Source of the DNA: CAVIQK01 sp964613035
GTDB lineage: Bacteria; Bacillota; Clostridia; Christensenellales; DTU072
NCBI GenBank assembly: GCA_964613035.1
Contig: CAZTFQ010000006.1
Span: 1-64,000 of the forward strand
Reading direction: 5' to 3'
DNA: 64,000 nt
This document shows, one piece after another, positions 57,000 through 64,000 of this stretch. Under the pieces are notes generated by a model. That model saw only the letters and a list, made by a program, of their open reading frames with translations, was not told the DNA's origin and did not search any database. How positions within the stretch are numbered: position 1 is the stretch's first letter; each line of letters opens with the position of its first letter. Position numbers and translations under genes: made by a program.

Positions 57000-57820
57000 A
57001 GTAAATCGTCTTTTCTTCCGAACAGTCTTCTTTTTCTAGGTTTGATTTCCACCGGCGGAATTTCCGATGCGGATTGAGAAACCTCTTCCGCTTCTTTTGT
57101 CAGAGCCAGGAAGAGATGCTCGAGACTTTCGTCTTCTCTTTTTGCTTTCAACTCGTCCATACTGCCGTCGGCGATGATTTTTCCGTTGTCGATAATTGCC
57201 ACTCGCGTACAAATTTTCTCGACGACTTCTAATACGTGCGAAGAGAAAAACACGAGTTTTCCCGCGGCGGCGTGTTCTGCCATAAGCTGCTTAAGATTAA
57301 ACGCCGATTGAGGATCGAGCCCTGTCATGGGCTCGTCCAAAATCCATATCTCCGGGTCGTGGACGAGAGCGCATATTACGGAGAGCTTCTGTTTCATTCC
57401 GTGAGAATAGGACGAAATTTTTTCGTTGAGGCGATTTTCCAGTCCCAGTAGAGACGACAGTCTCTCTACGCGTTCTTTTCTGAGAGCTTCGTCTACTTCA
57501 TAGACGTCGGCGACGAAGTTGATATAATCTATCGCCTTTAAGTTCTCGTAAAAAATATGCTCGTCGGACACGTAGCCTATATGTTTTTTAGCGGCAACGG
57601 GATTGCTTTTGAGATCGTCGCCGCAGACGATTATATTGCCTTCCTGATAGGCATAGATACCCGTAAGGCACTTAATCGTGGTCGATTTACCGGCACCGTT
57701 GGGGCCTAAGAAACCGAATATTTCACCGCCGTTAAGTTCTAGAGAAATACCGTCGACGGCTTTTATATCACTGCCTCGATACGTTTTCGACAGAGAATCG
57801 ATTGTCAATAAAGCGGACAT
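56996..57820 (-). CDS. ABC transporter ATP-binding protein (ABC-2 partner)
   Basis: The 274-residue ATPase has GFLGPNGAGKSTTIKCL (Walker A, about 35-51), the Q-loop region YVSDEHIFYENL, the signature SSYSHGMKQKLS-type (ISSYSHGMKQKLSVICAL), WILDEPMTGLDPQ (Walker B and D-loop) and FFSSHVLEVVEKIC (H-loop). A 50-residue C-terminal extension rich in basic residues follows. It pairs with the overlapping permease gene. Confidence 0.95.
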   Translation of the reverse strand: MSALLTIDSLSKTYRGSDIKAVDGISLELNGGEIFGFLGPNGAGKSTTIKCLTGIYAYQEGNIIVCGDDLKSNPVAAKKHIGYVSDEHIFYENLKAIDYINFVADVYEVDEALRKERVERLSSLLGLENRLNEKISSYSHGMKQKLSVICALVHDPEIWILDEPMTGLDPQSAFNLKQLMAEHAAAGKLVFFSSHVLEVVEKICTRVAIIDNGKIIADGSMDELKAKREDESLEHLFLALTKEAEEVSQSASEIPPVEIKPRKRRLFGRKDDLL

Positions 57821-57821
57821 T

Positions 57822-58361
57822 TTAATAATTGATTTTTAAGAGTTCGAAGTATCCTTGAGGATGGTCGCATACGTCGCAGGACTTGGGGGCGTCTTTAGAG
57901 AGGACGATGTTACCGCAATTACGACACTTCCACGCGACGATTTCGTCTTTTTTGAATACGGAGTCGTTATTGATTGCTTGCGCGAGGGCTTTATAGCGCT
58001 CTTCGTGGGATTGCTCGACTCTAGCCACTCCCAAAAACTTTTCGGCGAGCTCGGGAAATCCTTCCAATCTTGCCGTATCGGCGAATTCTCTGTACATTAC
58101 GGTCCATTCTTCGTTTTCGCCGCGGGCGGCGGTTATGAGATTGTCGTATGTAGAACCGTTGTTTTCGCCGAGAGCTTTGAACCACATTTTGGCGTGTTCT
58201 TTTTCGTTGAGAGCGGTTTCTTTAAAAATCTCGGAAATCTGCTCGTAGCCTTCCTTTTTTGCTATCGACGCGAAGTAATCGTATTTGTTACGCGCCTGGC
58301 TCTCTCCGGCAAAAGCCGTTCTTAAATTTTTTTCGGTTTGAGTTCCTTTCAATTCTCTCAT
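57822..58361 (-). CDS. Rubrerythrin
   Basis: The 179-residue protein has a ferritin-like diiron domain with NLRTAFAGESQARNKYDYFA and ETALNEKEHAKMWF, a second helix pair ending VARVEQSHEERYKAL, and a C-terminal rubredoxin domain with CRNCGNI and CDVCDHPQGYF. Rubrerythrins reduce peroxide in anaerobes, supporting an anaerobic lifestyle. ATG 58361 has AAGGAG at proper distance; an ATG six bases earlier is too close to it. It is two bases after rarA and directly before the ABC genes. Confidence 0.96.
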   Translation of the reverse strand: MRELKGTQTEKNLRTAFAGESQARNKYDYFASIAKKEGYEQISEIFKETALNEKEHAKMWFKALGENNGSTYDNLITAARGENEEWTVMYREFADTARLEGFPELAEKFLGVARVEQSHEERYKALAQAINNDSVFKKDEIVAWKCRNCGNIVLSKDAPKSCDVCDHPQGYFELLKINY

Positions 58362-58363
58362 AA

Positions 58364-59650
58364 TCATACTCCTTTTTTAGAATGTTTTTGTAATTTTATG
58401 TCTTTTTCGCGTCCGTTGTGAGAAGGTACGTAAAAAACTTCGTCTTTTATGGCATCGGGGAGATATTGTTGCTCCACCCAGCCGCCGTAGTCGTGGGGAT
58501 ACTTATATTTGCCGAGATCCGCGCCGCCTTTGTAATTGCGGTCTCTGAGATAATCGGGGATATCATCGTGGCATTCTTTCGCTTTGGCTTCCGCGGAATA
58601 TAAAGCATTGACTACAGAATTGGACTTAGGCGCACAGCACACGTATATTATGGCTTCCGTTAAGGGAATAAGTCCCTCCGGGTATCCGAGTTTTTCAAAC
58701 GCGGTCATTGCGCTGGTCGCCATAACCAGAGCCATGGGATCCGCCAATCCGACGTCTTCCGCGGCATGGACCATCAAGCGTCTTAAAACCAATAAAGGAC
58801 TGCAACCCGCTTCTATCAATCTTTCCGAATAATAAACGGCGGCATCGGGATCGCTGCCTCTGAGGCTCTTACAAAATGCGGACAAAATATCGTAATAGAG
58901 AGATTCGTCCACGTTGAGGGCACGTCTTTCTACACATTGCTCGGCGACTTCCGTCGTAACGTGAATAATACCGTCTTTATCCGGAGGCGTAGTGAGTGCG
59001 GCGAGCTCCAGCGCATTGAGGGCGGTACGCATATCGCCGTTGGCAACAAAAGAAAAATGTTCGAGAGCTTTTTTGTCACAGTCGATATCGTAATTTCCGA
59101 GACCTCTTTCTTTATCGGCGAGAGCTCTTAAGAGTCCCTTCTCCACATCCGACTCCGAGAGCGGCTTGAAGGTAAACACTCTGCAACGAGAAACGATTGC
59201 GTTGGTCATAGAGACGTAGGGATTCTCGGTAGTGGAACCTATGAAAACGATTTCCCCTTTTTCTATAGCGGAAAGGACGCAGTCCGACTGCGCCTTGTTC
59301 CAGCGATGACACTCGTCGAGAAGGAGGTACGTTTTTTTACCGTACATTCCGAGTCTGTTGACGGCGTTGTCGATGACCTTCTTCGCGTCGGACACGCCCG
59401 AAGACACGGCGTTGAGCTTCTCGTACGCACTCTCGGTCGTATTGGCGATTATATTGGCGAGGGTCGTTTTACCGCATCCGGGGGGACCGTAAAAAATGCA
59501 ACTTCCGAGGCGGTCGGCTTCTATCGCACGACGAAGAAAGCCGTTTTTTCCTACGATGTGTTCCTGACCGAAAAATTCGTCGAGAGTACGCGGACGCATT
59601 CTCTCGGCAAGAGGTGCTTTGTTTTCTCTGATAGTATCGAATAAATCCAT
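58364..59650 (-). CDS. rarA: Replication-associated recombination ATPase RarA (MgsA)
   Basis: The 428-residue AAA+ protein has PLAERMRPRTLDEFFGQEHIVG, IFYGPPGCGKTTLANIIA (Walker A), LLLDECHRWNKAQSD (Walker B variant), FIGSTTENPYVSMTNAIVSRC (sensor 1/arginine finger) and the C-terminal tetramerisation domain with MVHAAEDVGLADP and EAIIYVCCAPKSN. It acts at stalled forks. No ribosome site is present; a -10-like TAACAT ends six bases before the ATG, so a leaderless transcript is predicted. Confidence 0.96.
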   Translation of the reverse strand: MDLFDTIRENKAPLAERMRPRTLDEFFGQEHIVGKNGFLRRAIEADRLGSCIFYGPPGCGKTTLANIIANTTESAYEKLNAVSSGVSDAKKVIDNAVNRLGMYGKKTYLLLDECHRWNKAQSDCVLSAIEKGEIVFIGSTTENPYVSMTNAIVSRCRVFTFKPLSESDVEKGLLRALADKERGLGNYDIDCDKKALEHFSFVANGDMRTALNALELAALTTPPDKDGIIHVTTEVAEQCVERRALNVDESLYYDILSAFCKSLRGSDPDAAVYYSERLIEAGCSPLLVLRRLMVHAAEDVGLADPMALVMATSAMTAFEKLGYPEGLIPLTEAIIYVCCAPKSNSVVNALYSAEAKAKECHDDIPDYLRDRNYKGGADLGKYKYPHDYGGWVEQQYLPDAIKDEVFYVPSHNGREKDIKLQKHSKKGV

Positions 59651-59656
59651 AGATAT

Positions 59657-59685
59657 ATGTTATCATTTCTATCGAGAAAAATCAA
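59657..59685 (-). promoter_or_regulatory. Promoter of rarA; predicted leaderless start
   Basis: On the minus strand TTGATT (59680-59685), a 17-bp spacer and TAACAT (59657-59662), then six bases to the rarA ATG. The -10 is only a 4/6 match, so this is less certain than the recombinase case. Confidence 0.5.
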
Positions 59686-59708
59686 GGCATTAAAATTTCA
59701 TTTTAATA

Positions 59709-62700
59709 TCAATATTCGACCTTAACGAGAACGGTTCTGTCGTCGATAAGCGGTATATCGTCGTCTCCGCGTATTTCCATACCGTCGAAAATTATTCTTC
59801 TTATACCCGTACGGTGAAACTTAAACGTATACTTTCCTTTTCCGAAACGATATTCCACGGTCGCGGAAGAAAGCTTCTCGGGTAAATGCGGATGTATAGA
59901 GAAATATTTTCCGTGTTTTTTTATACCGAAAAAGCCTTCTATCATCAATCTGTAATACCACCCGGCGGATCCCGTATACCAAGTCCATCCCGCGCGTCCG
60001 GGAAAGTCTCCGGAGTAGATATCGGCGGCTATTACGTAAGGCTCGCCCTTATATAACGGAGCCGTCGTTTCGTCCGAACAGCGGTACACGGGATTGATAT
60101 ATTCCGCGAGCGTGTACGCTTTATCGTACTCGCCTATTTTAATCAACGACATTATATACCAGATTGCGGCGTGAGTATACTGTCCGCCGTTTTCTCTGAC
60201 ACCGTCGGGATAAGCGTAAATATAACCGATTTTAGGCGATTTTTGATAAGGAGTAAGCAATTTTATCAGTTTAAAATCGGTGTCGACCAAAATTCTGTCC
60301 ACGGTATCCGAGACGATTCGAGCGCGTTCGTTATCTGCAACGTCCGCAAGAACGGCTAACGCCTGCGGAACGATATCCAGATTAATATGAGCGGAATTTT
60401 CGCTCCCTTCCATCTCTCCGTTATCGGTAACGAGCCTTATATATCGATCTTTGTCGAAAGCTTTTTTATTAACGACATCGGTCAGGCGTCTCTCTAGAGA
60501 ATACAATTCCATCCGCTCTTTATCGGGAAGAAACTTTTTTAGTTTTTTTATAGCGATAATCGCAAGAAGCGTAGTGACAACGCTCTCGCCTTTCCCCTTT
60601 TTCCCGACTGCGTTAAGCGAATCGTTCCAATCCCCCGATCCCATTGTCAGAAGTCCGTGATCGCCTTTTTTTAAGGCGCTTTTTATCGCTCTTTTCAAAT
60701 GTTCCGACAACGAATACGTTTCGGTTGTACGGGAAGGACTTTCCACACGGTCGATTTCGTTATAGCCGAGCGGACTAGAAGATAAAAACGGGATTTTTTC
60801 GTCCAAAACGGAATAATCCCCCGTTGCTTCTATATATTCCGCAACCGCGTAGGGTAAAAAGAGCTTGTCGTCGCTTATTCTAGTTCTGACTCCGAAAGTC
60901 GGCGTATGCCACCAATGTTGGACGTCGCCTTCACGATATTGGTGAGCCGCACATTCCAAAATCAAATCTCTTAAAATCTCCGGACAAGTATATCGAAGAG
61001 CGACTGCGTCTTGCAGCTGGTCTCTAAACCCTATCGCACCGCCAATCTGAAAATAACCGAGTCTGCCTCTCAGTCGAGAAGAATACGTCTGATATGCTAA
61101 AAACGGAAACAATTTATCGAGTTTTTCATCAGAAGTTTTGATTGAAACGCTATTGATTGCCTGAAATTTTTCAATCGAGAGGAGTCGCTTCTTTTCGATT
61201 AAATCGGGGGTGAGAGACAATATCGAAGCTTCTACCGAACCGATTGCGAAATATATCGTCGAAACGCCGGCACTTAGCTCGACCGATACATACGGTCTCT
61301 CGTTACGCTTAGAAAACACTATATCGCATCCTCCCGCAACGGCTCTGACGAGTACCGATTTTTCGTTTTTCAAATTAAATATTCTCATCGTATCGCCGGA
61401 AGCGGACGTCGTGAGGAAAGACTTCTCCGCTTTCCATCCGAGAGACGGAGAAAACCTGAAAACAAGCCTGCCGTCACATTCTCCCGTAAGAGAGACTTTA
61501 ATAATTTTGATTTTTCCGTCATCAAGCAAAAACATATCGATATCCGATGAAAAGTCCGAAAATTGTGCCGAATACGAACATTCTCCCCTCTTTACCGTAA
61601 AAGCACCCGAGTCGAGCCTATAAGTCGCGGAAGATTTCAAAAGTATCTCCTCGGACGAAACTTCTCTTATCGGATCGGAGATAAATTCCGTAATTTTTTC
61701 TTCTCTGCTATTAGGTCCGAAAGTATATCCGCCTCCCGACTCCGTTGCGATAAAACCGCCGAAAACTTCGGCAATAACATCGGAATAAGGCGCCTCTGTA
61801 GGCGAGGTACAGACGTAATTTCCGTCGTCGTCGAAGTATCCGTTGCCGATACGCTCCCCTCGAATCGGCTGTTGCTCGGGATATAATATCGATTCAGCAT
61901 CCGTAACGTACTCTAATGCGCGATACTTTAACCCGAAATCCGCATCTATAACGATATGGGCGTAAGCCGAATAATCTTTCTCGGTCAATAAAAACGAACA
62001 AAAGCCTTTCTCGTTAAAAAACGATGATATTTTTTGTCTGATTTTGTTCATATTGTGCGCATAAACACACAATTTACAGTCATAACCGAACTTTTCGACG
62101 ATCTTCATCGCGTCTATGACGGCTTCTAATTTAGTCAATTCTCCGTCGAATTCGTAATGGACGACGGGACGCCCTTGAGATACGTTTTTATATTCTTCCG
62201 AAATACCTAAAAAAGCCGCATTGTCCAAGGAATCCGAAGGTATCAAAGCAACAAACGCGCTCAACAAGTCGTATTTTAACTTATTATCGACTCTTTCTAC
62301 GCTGTCTGCGGGATAATCGAAGAAGTCTTTTTCCGCGGAATGAATAAAAGCCAAATTTTTCAACAATCCGTCGCGATTGTCCGAAAAGGTGGAAACGAAC
62401 GCGCATTCGAAAAACTCACCGTCATAATCGGGTTTACCCTCGATATACGCGCAAGGATTGAGTACCGAACCGCACTTTTCGTCGGGAGAAAAATCGGTTT
62501 TAAGAAAATTAGCATCGGAAAACTTCGCGTGACGACCGAATACGGACAATTCGTCCGAAGAAAACTTAACGTCGGAGAGTCCTTTAGACGTAACGGCATA
62601 ATAAACGTCTTTTTTAGAACCGGGATCGGAGCTCTTGAATATCAGCGCGTTATATTCTCGAATCCATTCCGAACAAATCAACATACGCTTATACGGAAGT

Positions 62701-64000
62701 TGCGCGTATATCTCGTCAATCGTAGACAAAAACACCGGCTCGTAAAAAGTCACGGAGACGTTGTCGGTCTTTTTTCCCTTTTGTCTTACTCTGATTATTC
62801 TCGCGTCCAAAAAATCACATTTAGAGACAACCGACTCGGAACGATTGGACTCGTTATGATAAAAGACCTTATTATCTCTTATCTCGGAATAGCGCACTCG
62901 TCTATCGTAAAACGGCGCGCTCGTAGGAGTAGCGACCGAACCGTTCTTTTTTATAAAAACATAACCGCCTTGTTCTTTCCTGTACTCGGATAAAAGCGAA
63001 GAAGCTCTAATGCCGTTATAACGGAACACGTTGTTACCGTCCTCGTCGAAAAAGAGAGATATTTGTCCGTTAGACGAAAAAAACAGACCGTTGTTGTATT
63101 CTACTTTATCGCATTTTTTGTAATACCTGCTTTTGTTTTCTGATGTTTTGGCTAATTTTTTAGCAAAAATACTTTCAATCCTTAACGTCGAAGCTTTTTC
63201 GGACAAAAGTCCCGTCGCCCCAGAAACGGAATCGTCGTTTAAGAATAAATTCGATATATAATCGTGCTTAAGAAGGTTACAAACGGACGCTAAAATCATC
63301 CCTTGATGATGGGTCATATACGAGTGAATTTTCTTTACTTCCCGCCTTACTTCCATACTCTCGAAAAAGCCGTACCTGCCCTCTTGTCCGAGGTCGACGT
63401 ATTTTTTCAACGCACGGATTACGCTCTTAGCAGACGTAGATAAAAACAAAAACGCGGCATACGGAGAATATACAGACGAAGTAGGCTCTCTGCGCAAAGA
63501 TTGTTCTTCTATTCCGTATGCGCGATATCGATAATTACCGTCCCCGTCGATATCGGAGTAGGCGCATTCCGATATACCGAATACACCTCTCTTACCGTTT
63601 TTTCGTTGGATTCTTAATACGTTACGCACGGTTTTATCCGTAATACTACCTTTGGGCGAGGGCATAAAAATCGATGGGAGCGCCGTTTCGAACGCAGTCC
63701 CGGACCATGACAATAACGTATTACCGTACATAGAAGTATACACACGCTCTAAAGCATACCAATGAGAAGCATTGCGACAGTGCGCCGTATAAATGTACGA
63801 AAGAAGCCTCGTTTCGGAACAAAACAAGTCGTAATGCCCCTCATATTTCCCCTCCGTGGCATCATACCCTATATAGAATTGTTTCCGATCGCTGTCGAAC
63901 AATGCGTCAAGATCCGTTTCCGATATCAAAAATCGGGTCTTTTTCTCCAAATCGGGACAATTAAGAGCTTTCAATTGCTCTTTCAAAACGATAAGCGCGG
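59709..64000 (-). CDS. Cyclic beta-1,2-glucan synthase-like protein, C-terminal 1430 residues (partial, 5' end outside window)
   Basis: The frame is open to the right edge. The visible part begins inside a glycoamylase-like domain (FYIGYDATEGKYEGHYDLFCSETRLLSYIY...; HSYMTHHQGMILASVCNLL about residue 220). Two GH94 N-terminal-type beta-sandwich regions follow, then the (alpha/alpha)6 catalytic barrel with IGGAIGFRDQLQDAVAL, WWHTPTFGVRTRISDDKLFLPYAV and GSGDWNDSLNAVGKKG. The Asp in GDWND is the GH94 acid catalyst. This matches the C-terminal half of NdvB-like proteins, in which the phosphorolytic GH94 domain sets ring or chain length of beta-1,2-glucan. Whether a GT84 synthase domain precedes it cannot be seen. 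It lies directly upstream of rarA. Confidence 0.88.
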   Translation of the reverse strand, partial: ALIVLKEQLKALNCPDLEKKTRFLISETDLDALFDSDRKQFYIGYDATEGKYEGHYDLFCSETRLLSYIYTAHCRNASHWYALERVYTSMYGNTLLSWSGTAFETALPSIFMPSPKGSITDKTVRNVLRIQRKNGKRGVFGISECAYSDIDGDGNYRYRAYGIEEQSLRREPTSSVYSPYAAFLFLSTSAKSVIRALKKYVDLGQEGRYGFFESMEVRREVKKIHSYMTHHQGMILASVCNLLKHDYISNLFLNDDSVSGATGLLSEKASTLRIESIFAKKLAKTSENKSRYYKKCDKVEYNNGLFFSSNGQISLFFDEDGNNVFRYNGIRASSLLSEYRKEQGGYVFIKKNGSVATPTSAPFYDRRVRYSEIRDNKVFYHNESNRSESVVSKCDFLDARIIRVRQKGKKTDNVSVTFYEPVFLSTIDEIYAQLPYKRMLICSEWIREYNALIFKSSDPGSKKDVYYAVTSKGLSDVKFSSDELSVFGRHAKFSDANFLKTDFSPDEKCGSVLNPCAYIEGKPDYDGEFFECAFVSTFSDNRDGLLKNLAFIHSAEKDFFDYPADSVERVDNKLKYDLLSAFVALIPSDSLDNAAFLGISEEYKNVSQGRPVVHYEFDGELTKLEAVIDAMKIVEKFGYDCKLCVYAHNMNKIRQKISSFFNEKGFCSFLLTEKDYSAYAHIVIDADFGLKYRALEYVTDAESILYPEQQPIRGERIGNGYFDDDGNYVCTSPTEAPYSDVIAEVFGGFIATESGGGYTFGPNSREEKITEFISDPIREVSSEEILLKSSATYRLDSGAFTVKRGECSYSAQFSDFSSDIDMFLLDDGKIKIIKVSLTGECDGRLVFRFSPSLGWKAEKSFLTTSASGDTMRIFNLKNEKSVLVRAVAGGCDIVFSKRNERPYVSVELSAGVSTIYFAIGSVEASILSLTPDLIEKKRLLSIEKFQAINSVSIKTSDEKLDKLFPFLAYQTYSSRLRGRLGYFQIGGAIGFRDQLQDAVALRYTCPEILRDLILECAAHQYREGDVQHWWHTPTFGVRTRISDDKLFLPYAVAEYIEATGDYSVLDEKIPFLSSSPLGYNEIDRVESPSRTTETYSLSEHLKRAIKSALKKGDHGLLTMGSGDWNDSLNAVGKKGKGESVVTTLLAIIAIKKLKKFLPDKERMELYSLERRLTDVVNKKAFDKDRYIRLVTDNGEMEGSENSAHINLDIVPQALAVLADVADNERARIVSDTVDRILVDTDFKLIKLLTPYQKSPKIGYIYAYPDGVRENGGQYTHAAIWYIMSLIKIGEYDKAYTLAEYINPVYRCSDETTAPLYKGEPYVIAADIYSGDFPGRAGWTWYTGSAGWYYRLMIEGFFGIKKHGKYFSIHPHLPEKLSSATVEYRFGKGKYTFKFHRTGIRRIIFDGMEIRGDDDIPLIDDRTVLVKVEY

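Noticed and set aside
59689..59707. Inverted repeat ATTAAAAT / ATTTTAAT after the glucan-synthase gene
   Set aside because: It is purely A/T with an 8-bp stem and no following T-run, so a terminator is not convincing.

Overview
The window reads as a chromosomal stretch of a low-to-mid GC Bacillota (Firmicutes), most likely an uncultured anaerobic member of the Clostridia. The supporting signs are the miaB-mutS-mutL-miaA repair/tRNA-modification cluster, an IspH-ribosomal S1 fusion after cmk, a biotin-dependent Na+-pumping decarboxylase cluster, a YunB-like sporulation protein, rubrerythrin, and the classic Firmicute order frr-uppS-cdsA-dxr-rseP-ispG-polC-rimP-nusA-ylxR-infB-rbfA-nrnA-truB-ribF. 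I cannot assign a genus. There is no phage, CRISPR array or insertion sequence; this is mostly core genome.

Layout. 1-10.1 kb (+ strand): the tail of an ABC exporter, then one compact operon with a carboxyltransferase, OadG, biotin carrier, OadB and OadA (membrane decarboxylase or transcarboxylase), followed by surE, a BaiN/HI0933-type flavoprotein, cmk and ispH-rpsA. 10.1-12.1 kb: a gene-poor stretch with tRNA-Trp on the minus strand, then rnhA and a VTT-domain membrane protein on the plus strand. From 12.1 kb onward nearly everything is on the minus strand: a membrane-anchored PadR regulator, lexA, a 356-residue XerS-like tyrosine recombinase with an 11-6-11 dif-like inverted repeat beside it, a methionine gamma-lyase-like PLP enzyme, then miaA, mutL, mutS and miaB. 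One plus-strand gene (a bifunctional penicillin-binding protein) interrupts. It is followed by thiI, a NifS-type desulfurase, a small membrane protein, mutS2, pheT, pheS, a yunB-like gene, an endonuclease IV-like gene, a truB-ribF fusion, nrnA, rbfA, infB, ylxR, nusA, rimP, a PolC-derived exonuclease without polymerase, ispG, rseP, dxr, cdsA, uppS, frr, pyrH, tsf and rpsB. The last part (53-64 kb) holds a small repeat and pseudogene patch, an orphan coiled-coil membrane protein of atypical composition, ruvX, an ABC-2 exporter pair, rubrerythrin, rarA and the 3' part of a very large cyclic-glucan-synthase-like gene running off the window.

How the genes fit together. The minus-strand array groups translation (rpsB, tsf, frr, infB, nusA, rimP, rbfA, pheST, truB), isoprenoid and envelope precursor supply (dxr, ispG, uppS, cdsA; ispH on the other strand), mismatch repair/SOS (mutS, mutL, mutS2, lexA, rarA, ruvX) and sulfur transfer to tRNA (nifS, thiI, miaB).

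Most notable observations: (1) at the canonical polC locus only the N-terminal, OB and DEDDh exonuclease parts remain, with PHP and polymerase cleanly absent; (2) a perfect dif-like site lies next to a single Xer-type recombinase close to a convergent strand switch, so this may be the replication terminus; (3) three genes (the recombinase, miaB, rarA) have a -10 box 6-7 nt before the ATG and no Shine-Dalgarno, suggesting leaderless mRNAs; (4) a TruB-RibF fusion; (5) a PadR regulator carrying four C-terminal membrane segments, with a palindromic operator over its own promoter.
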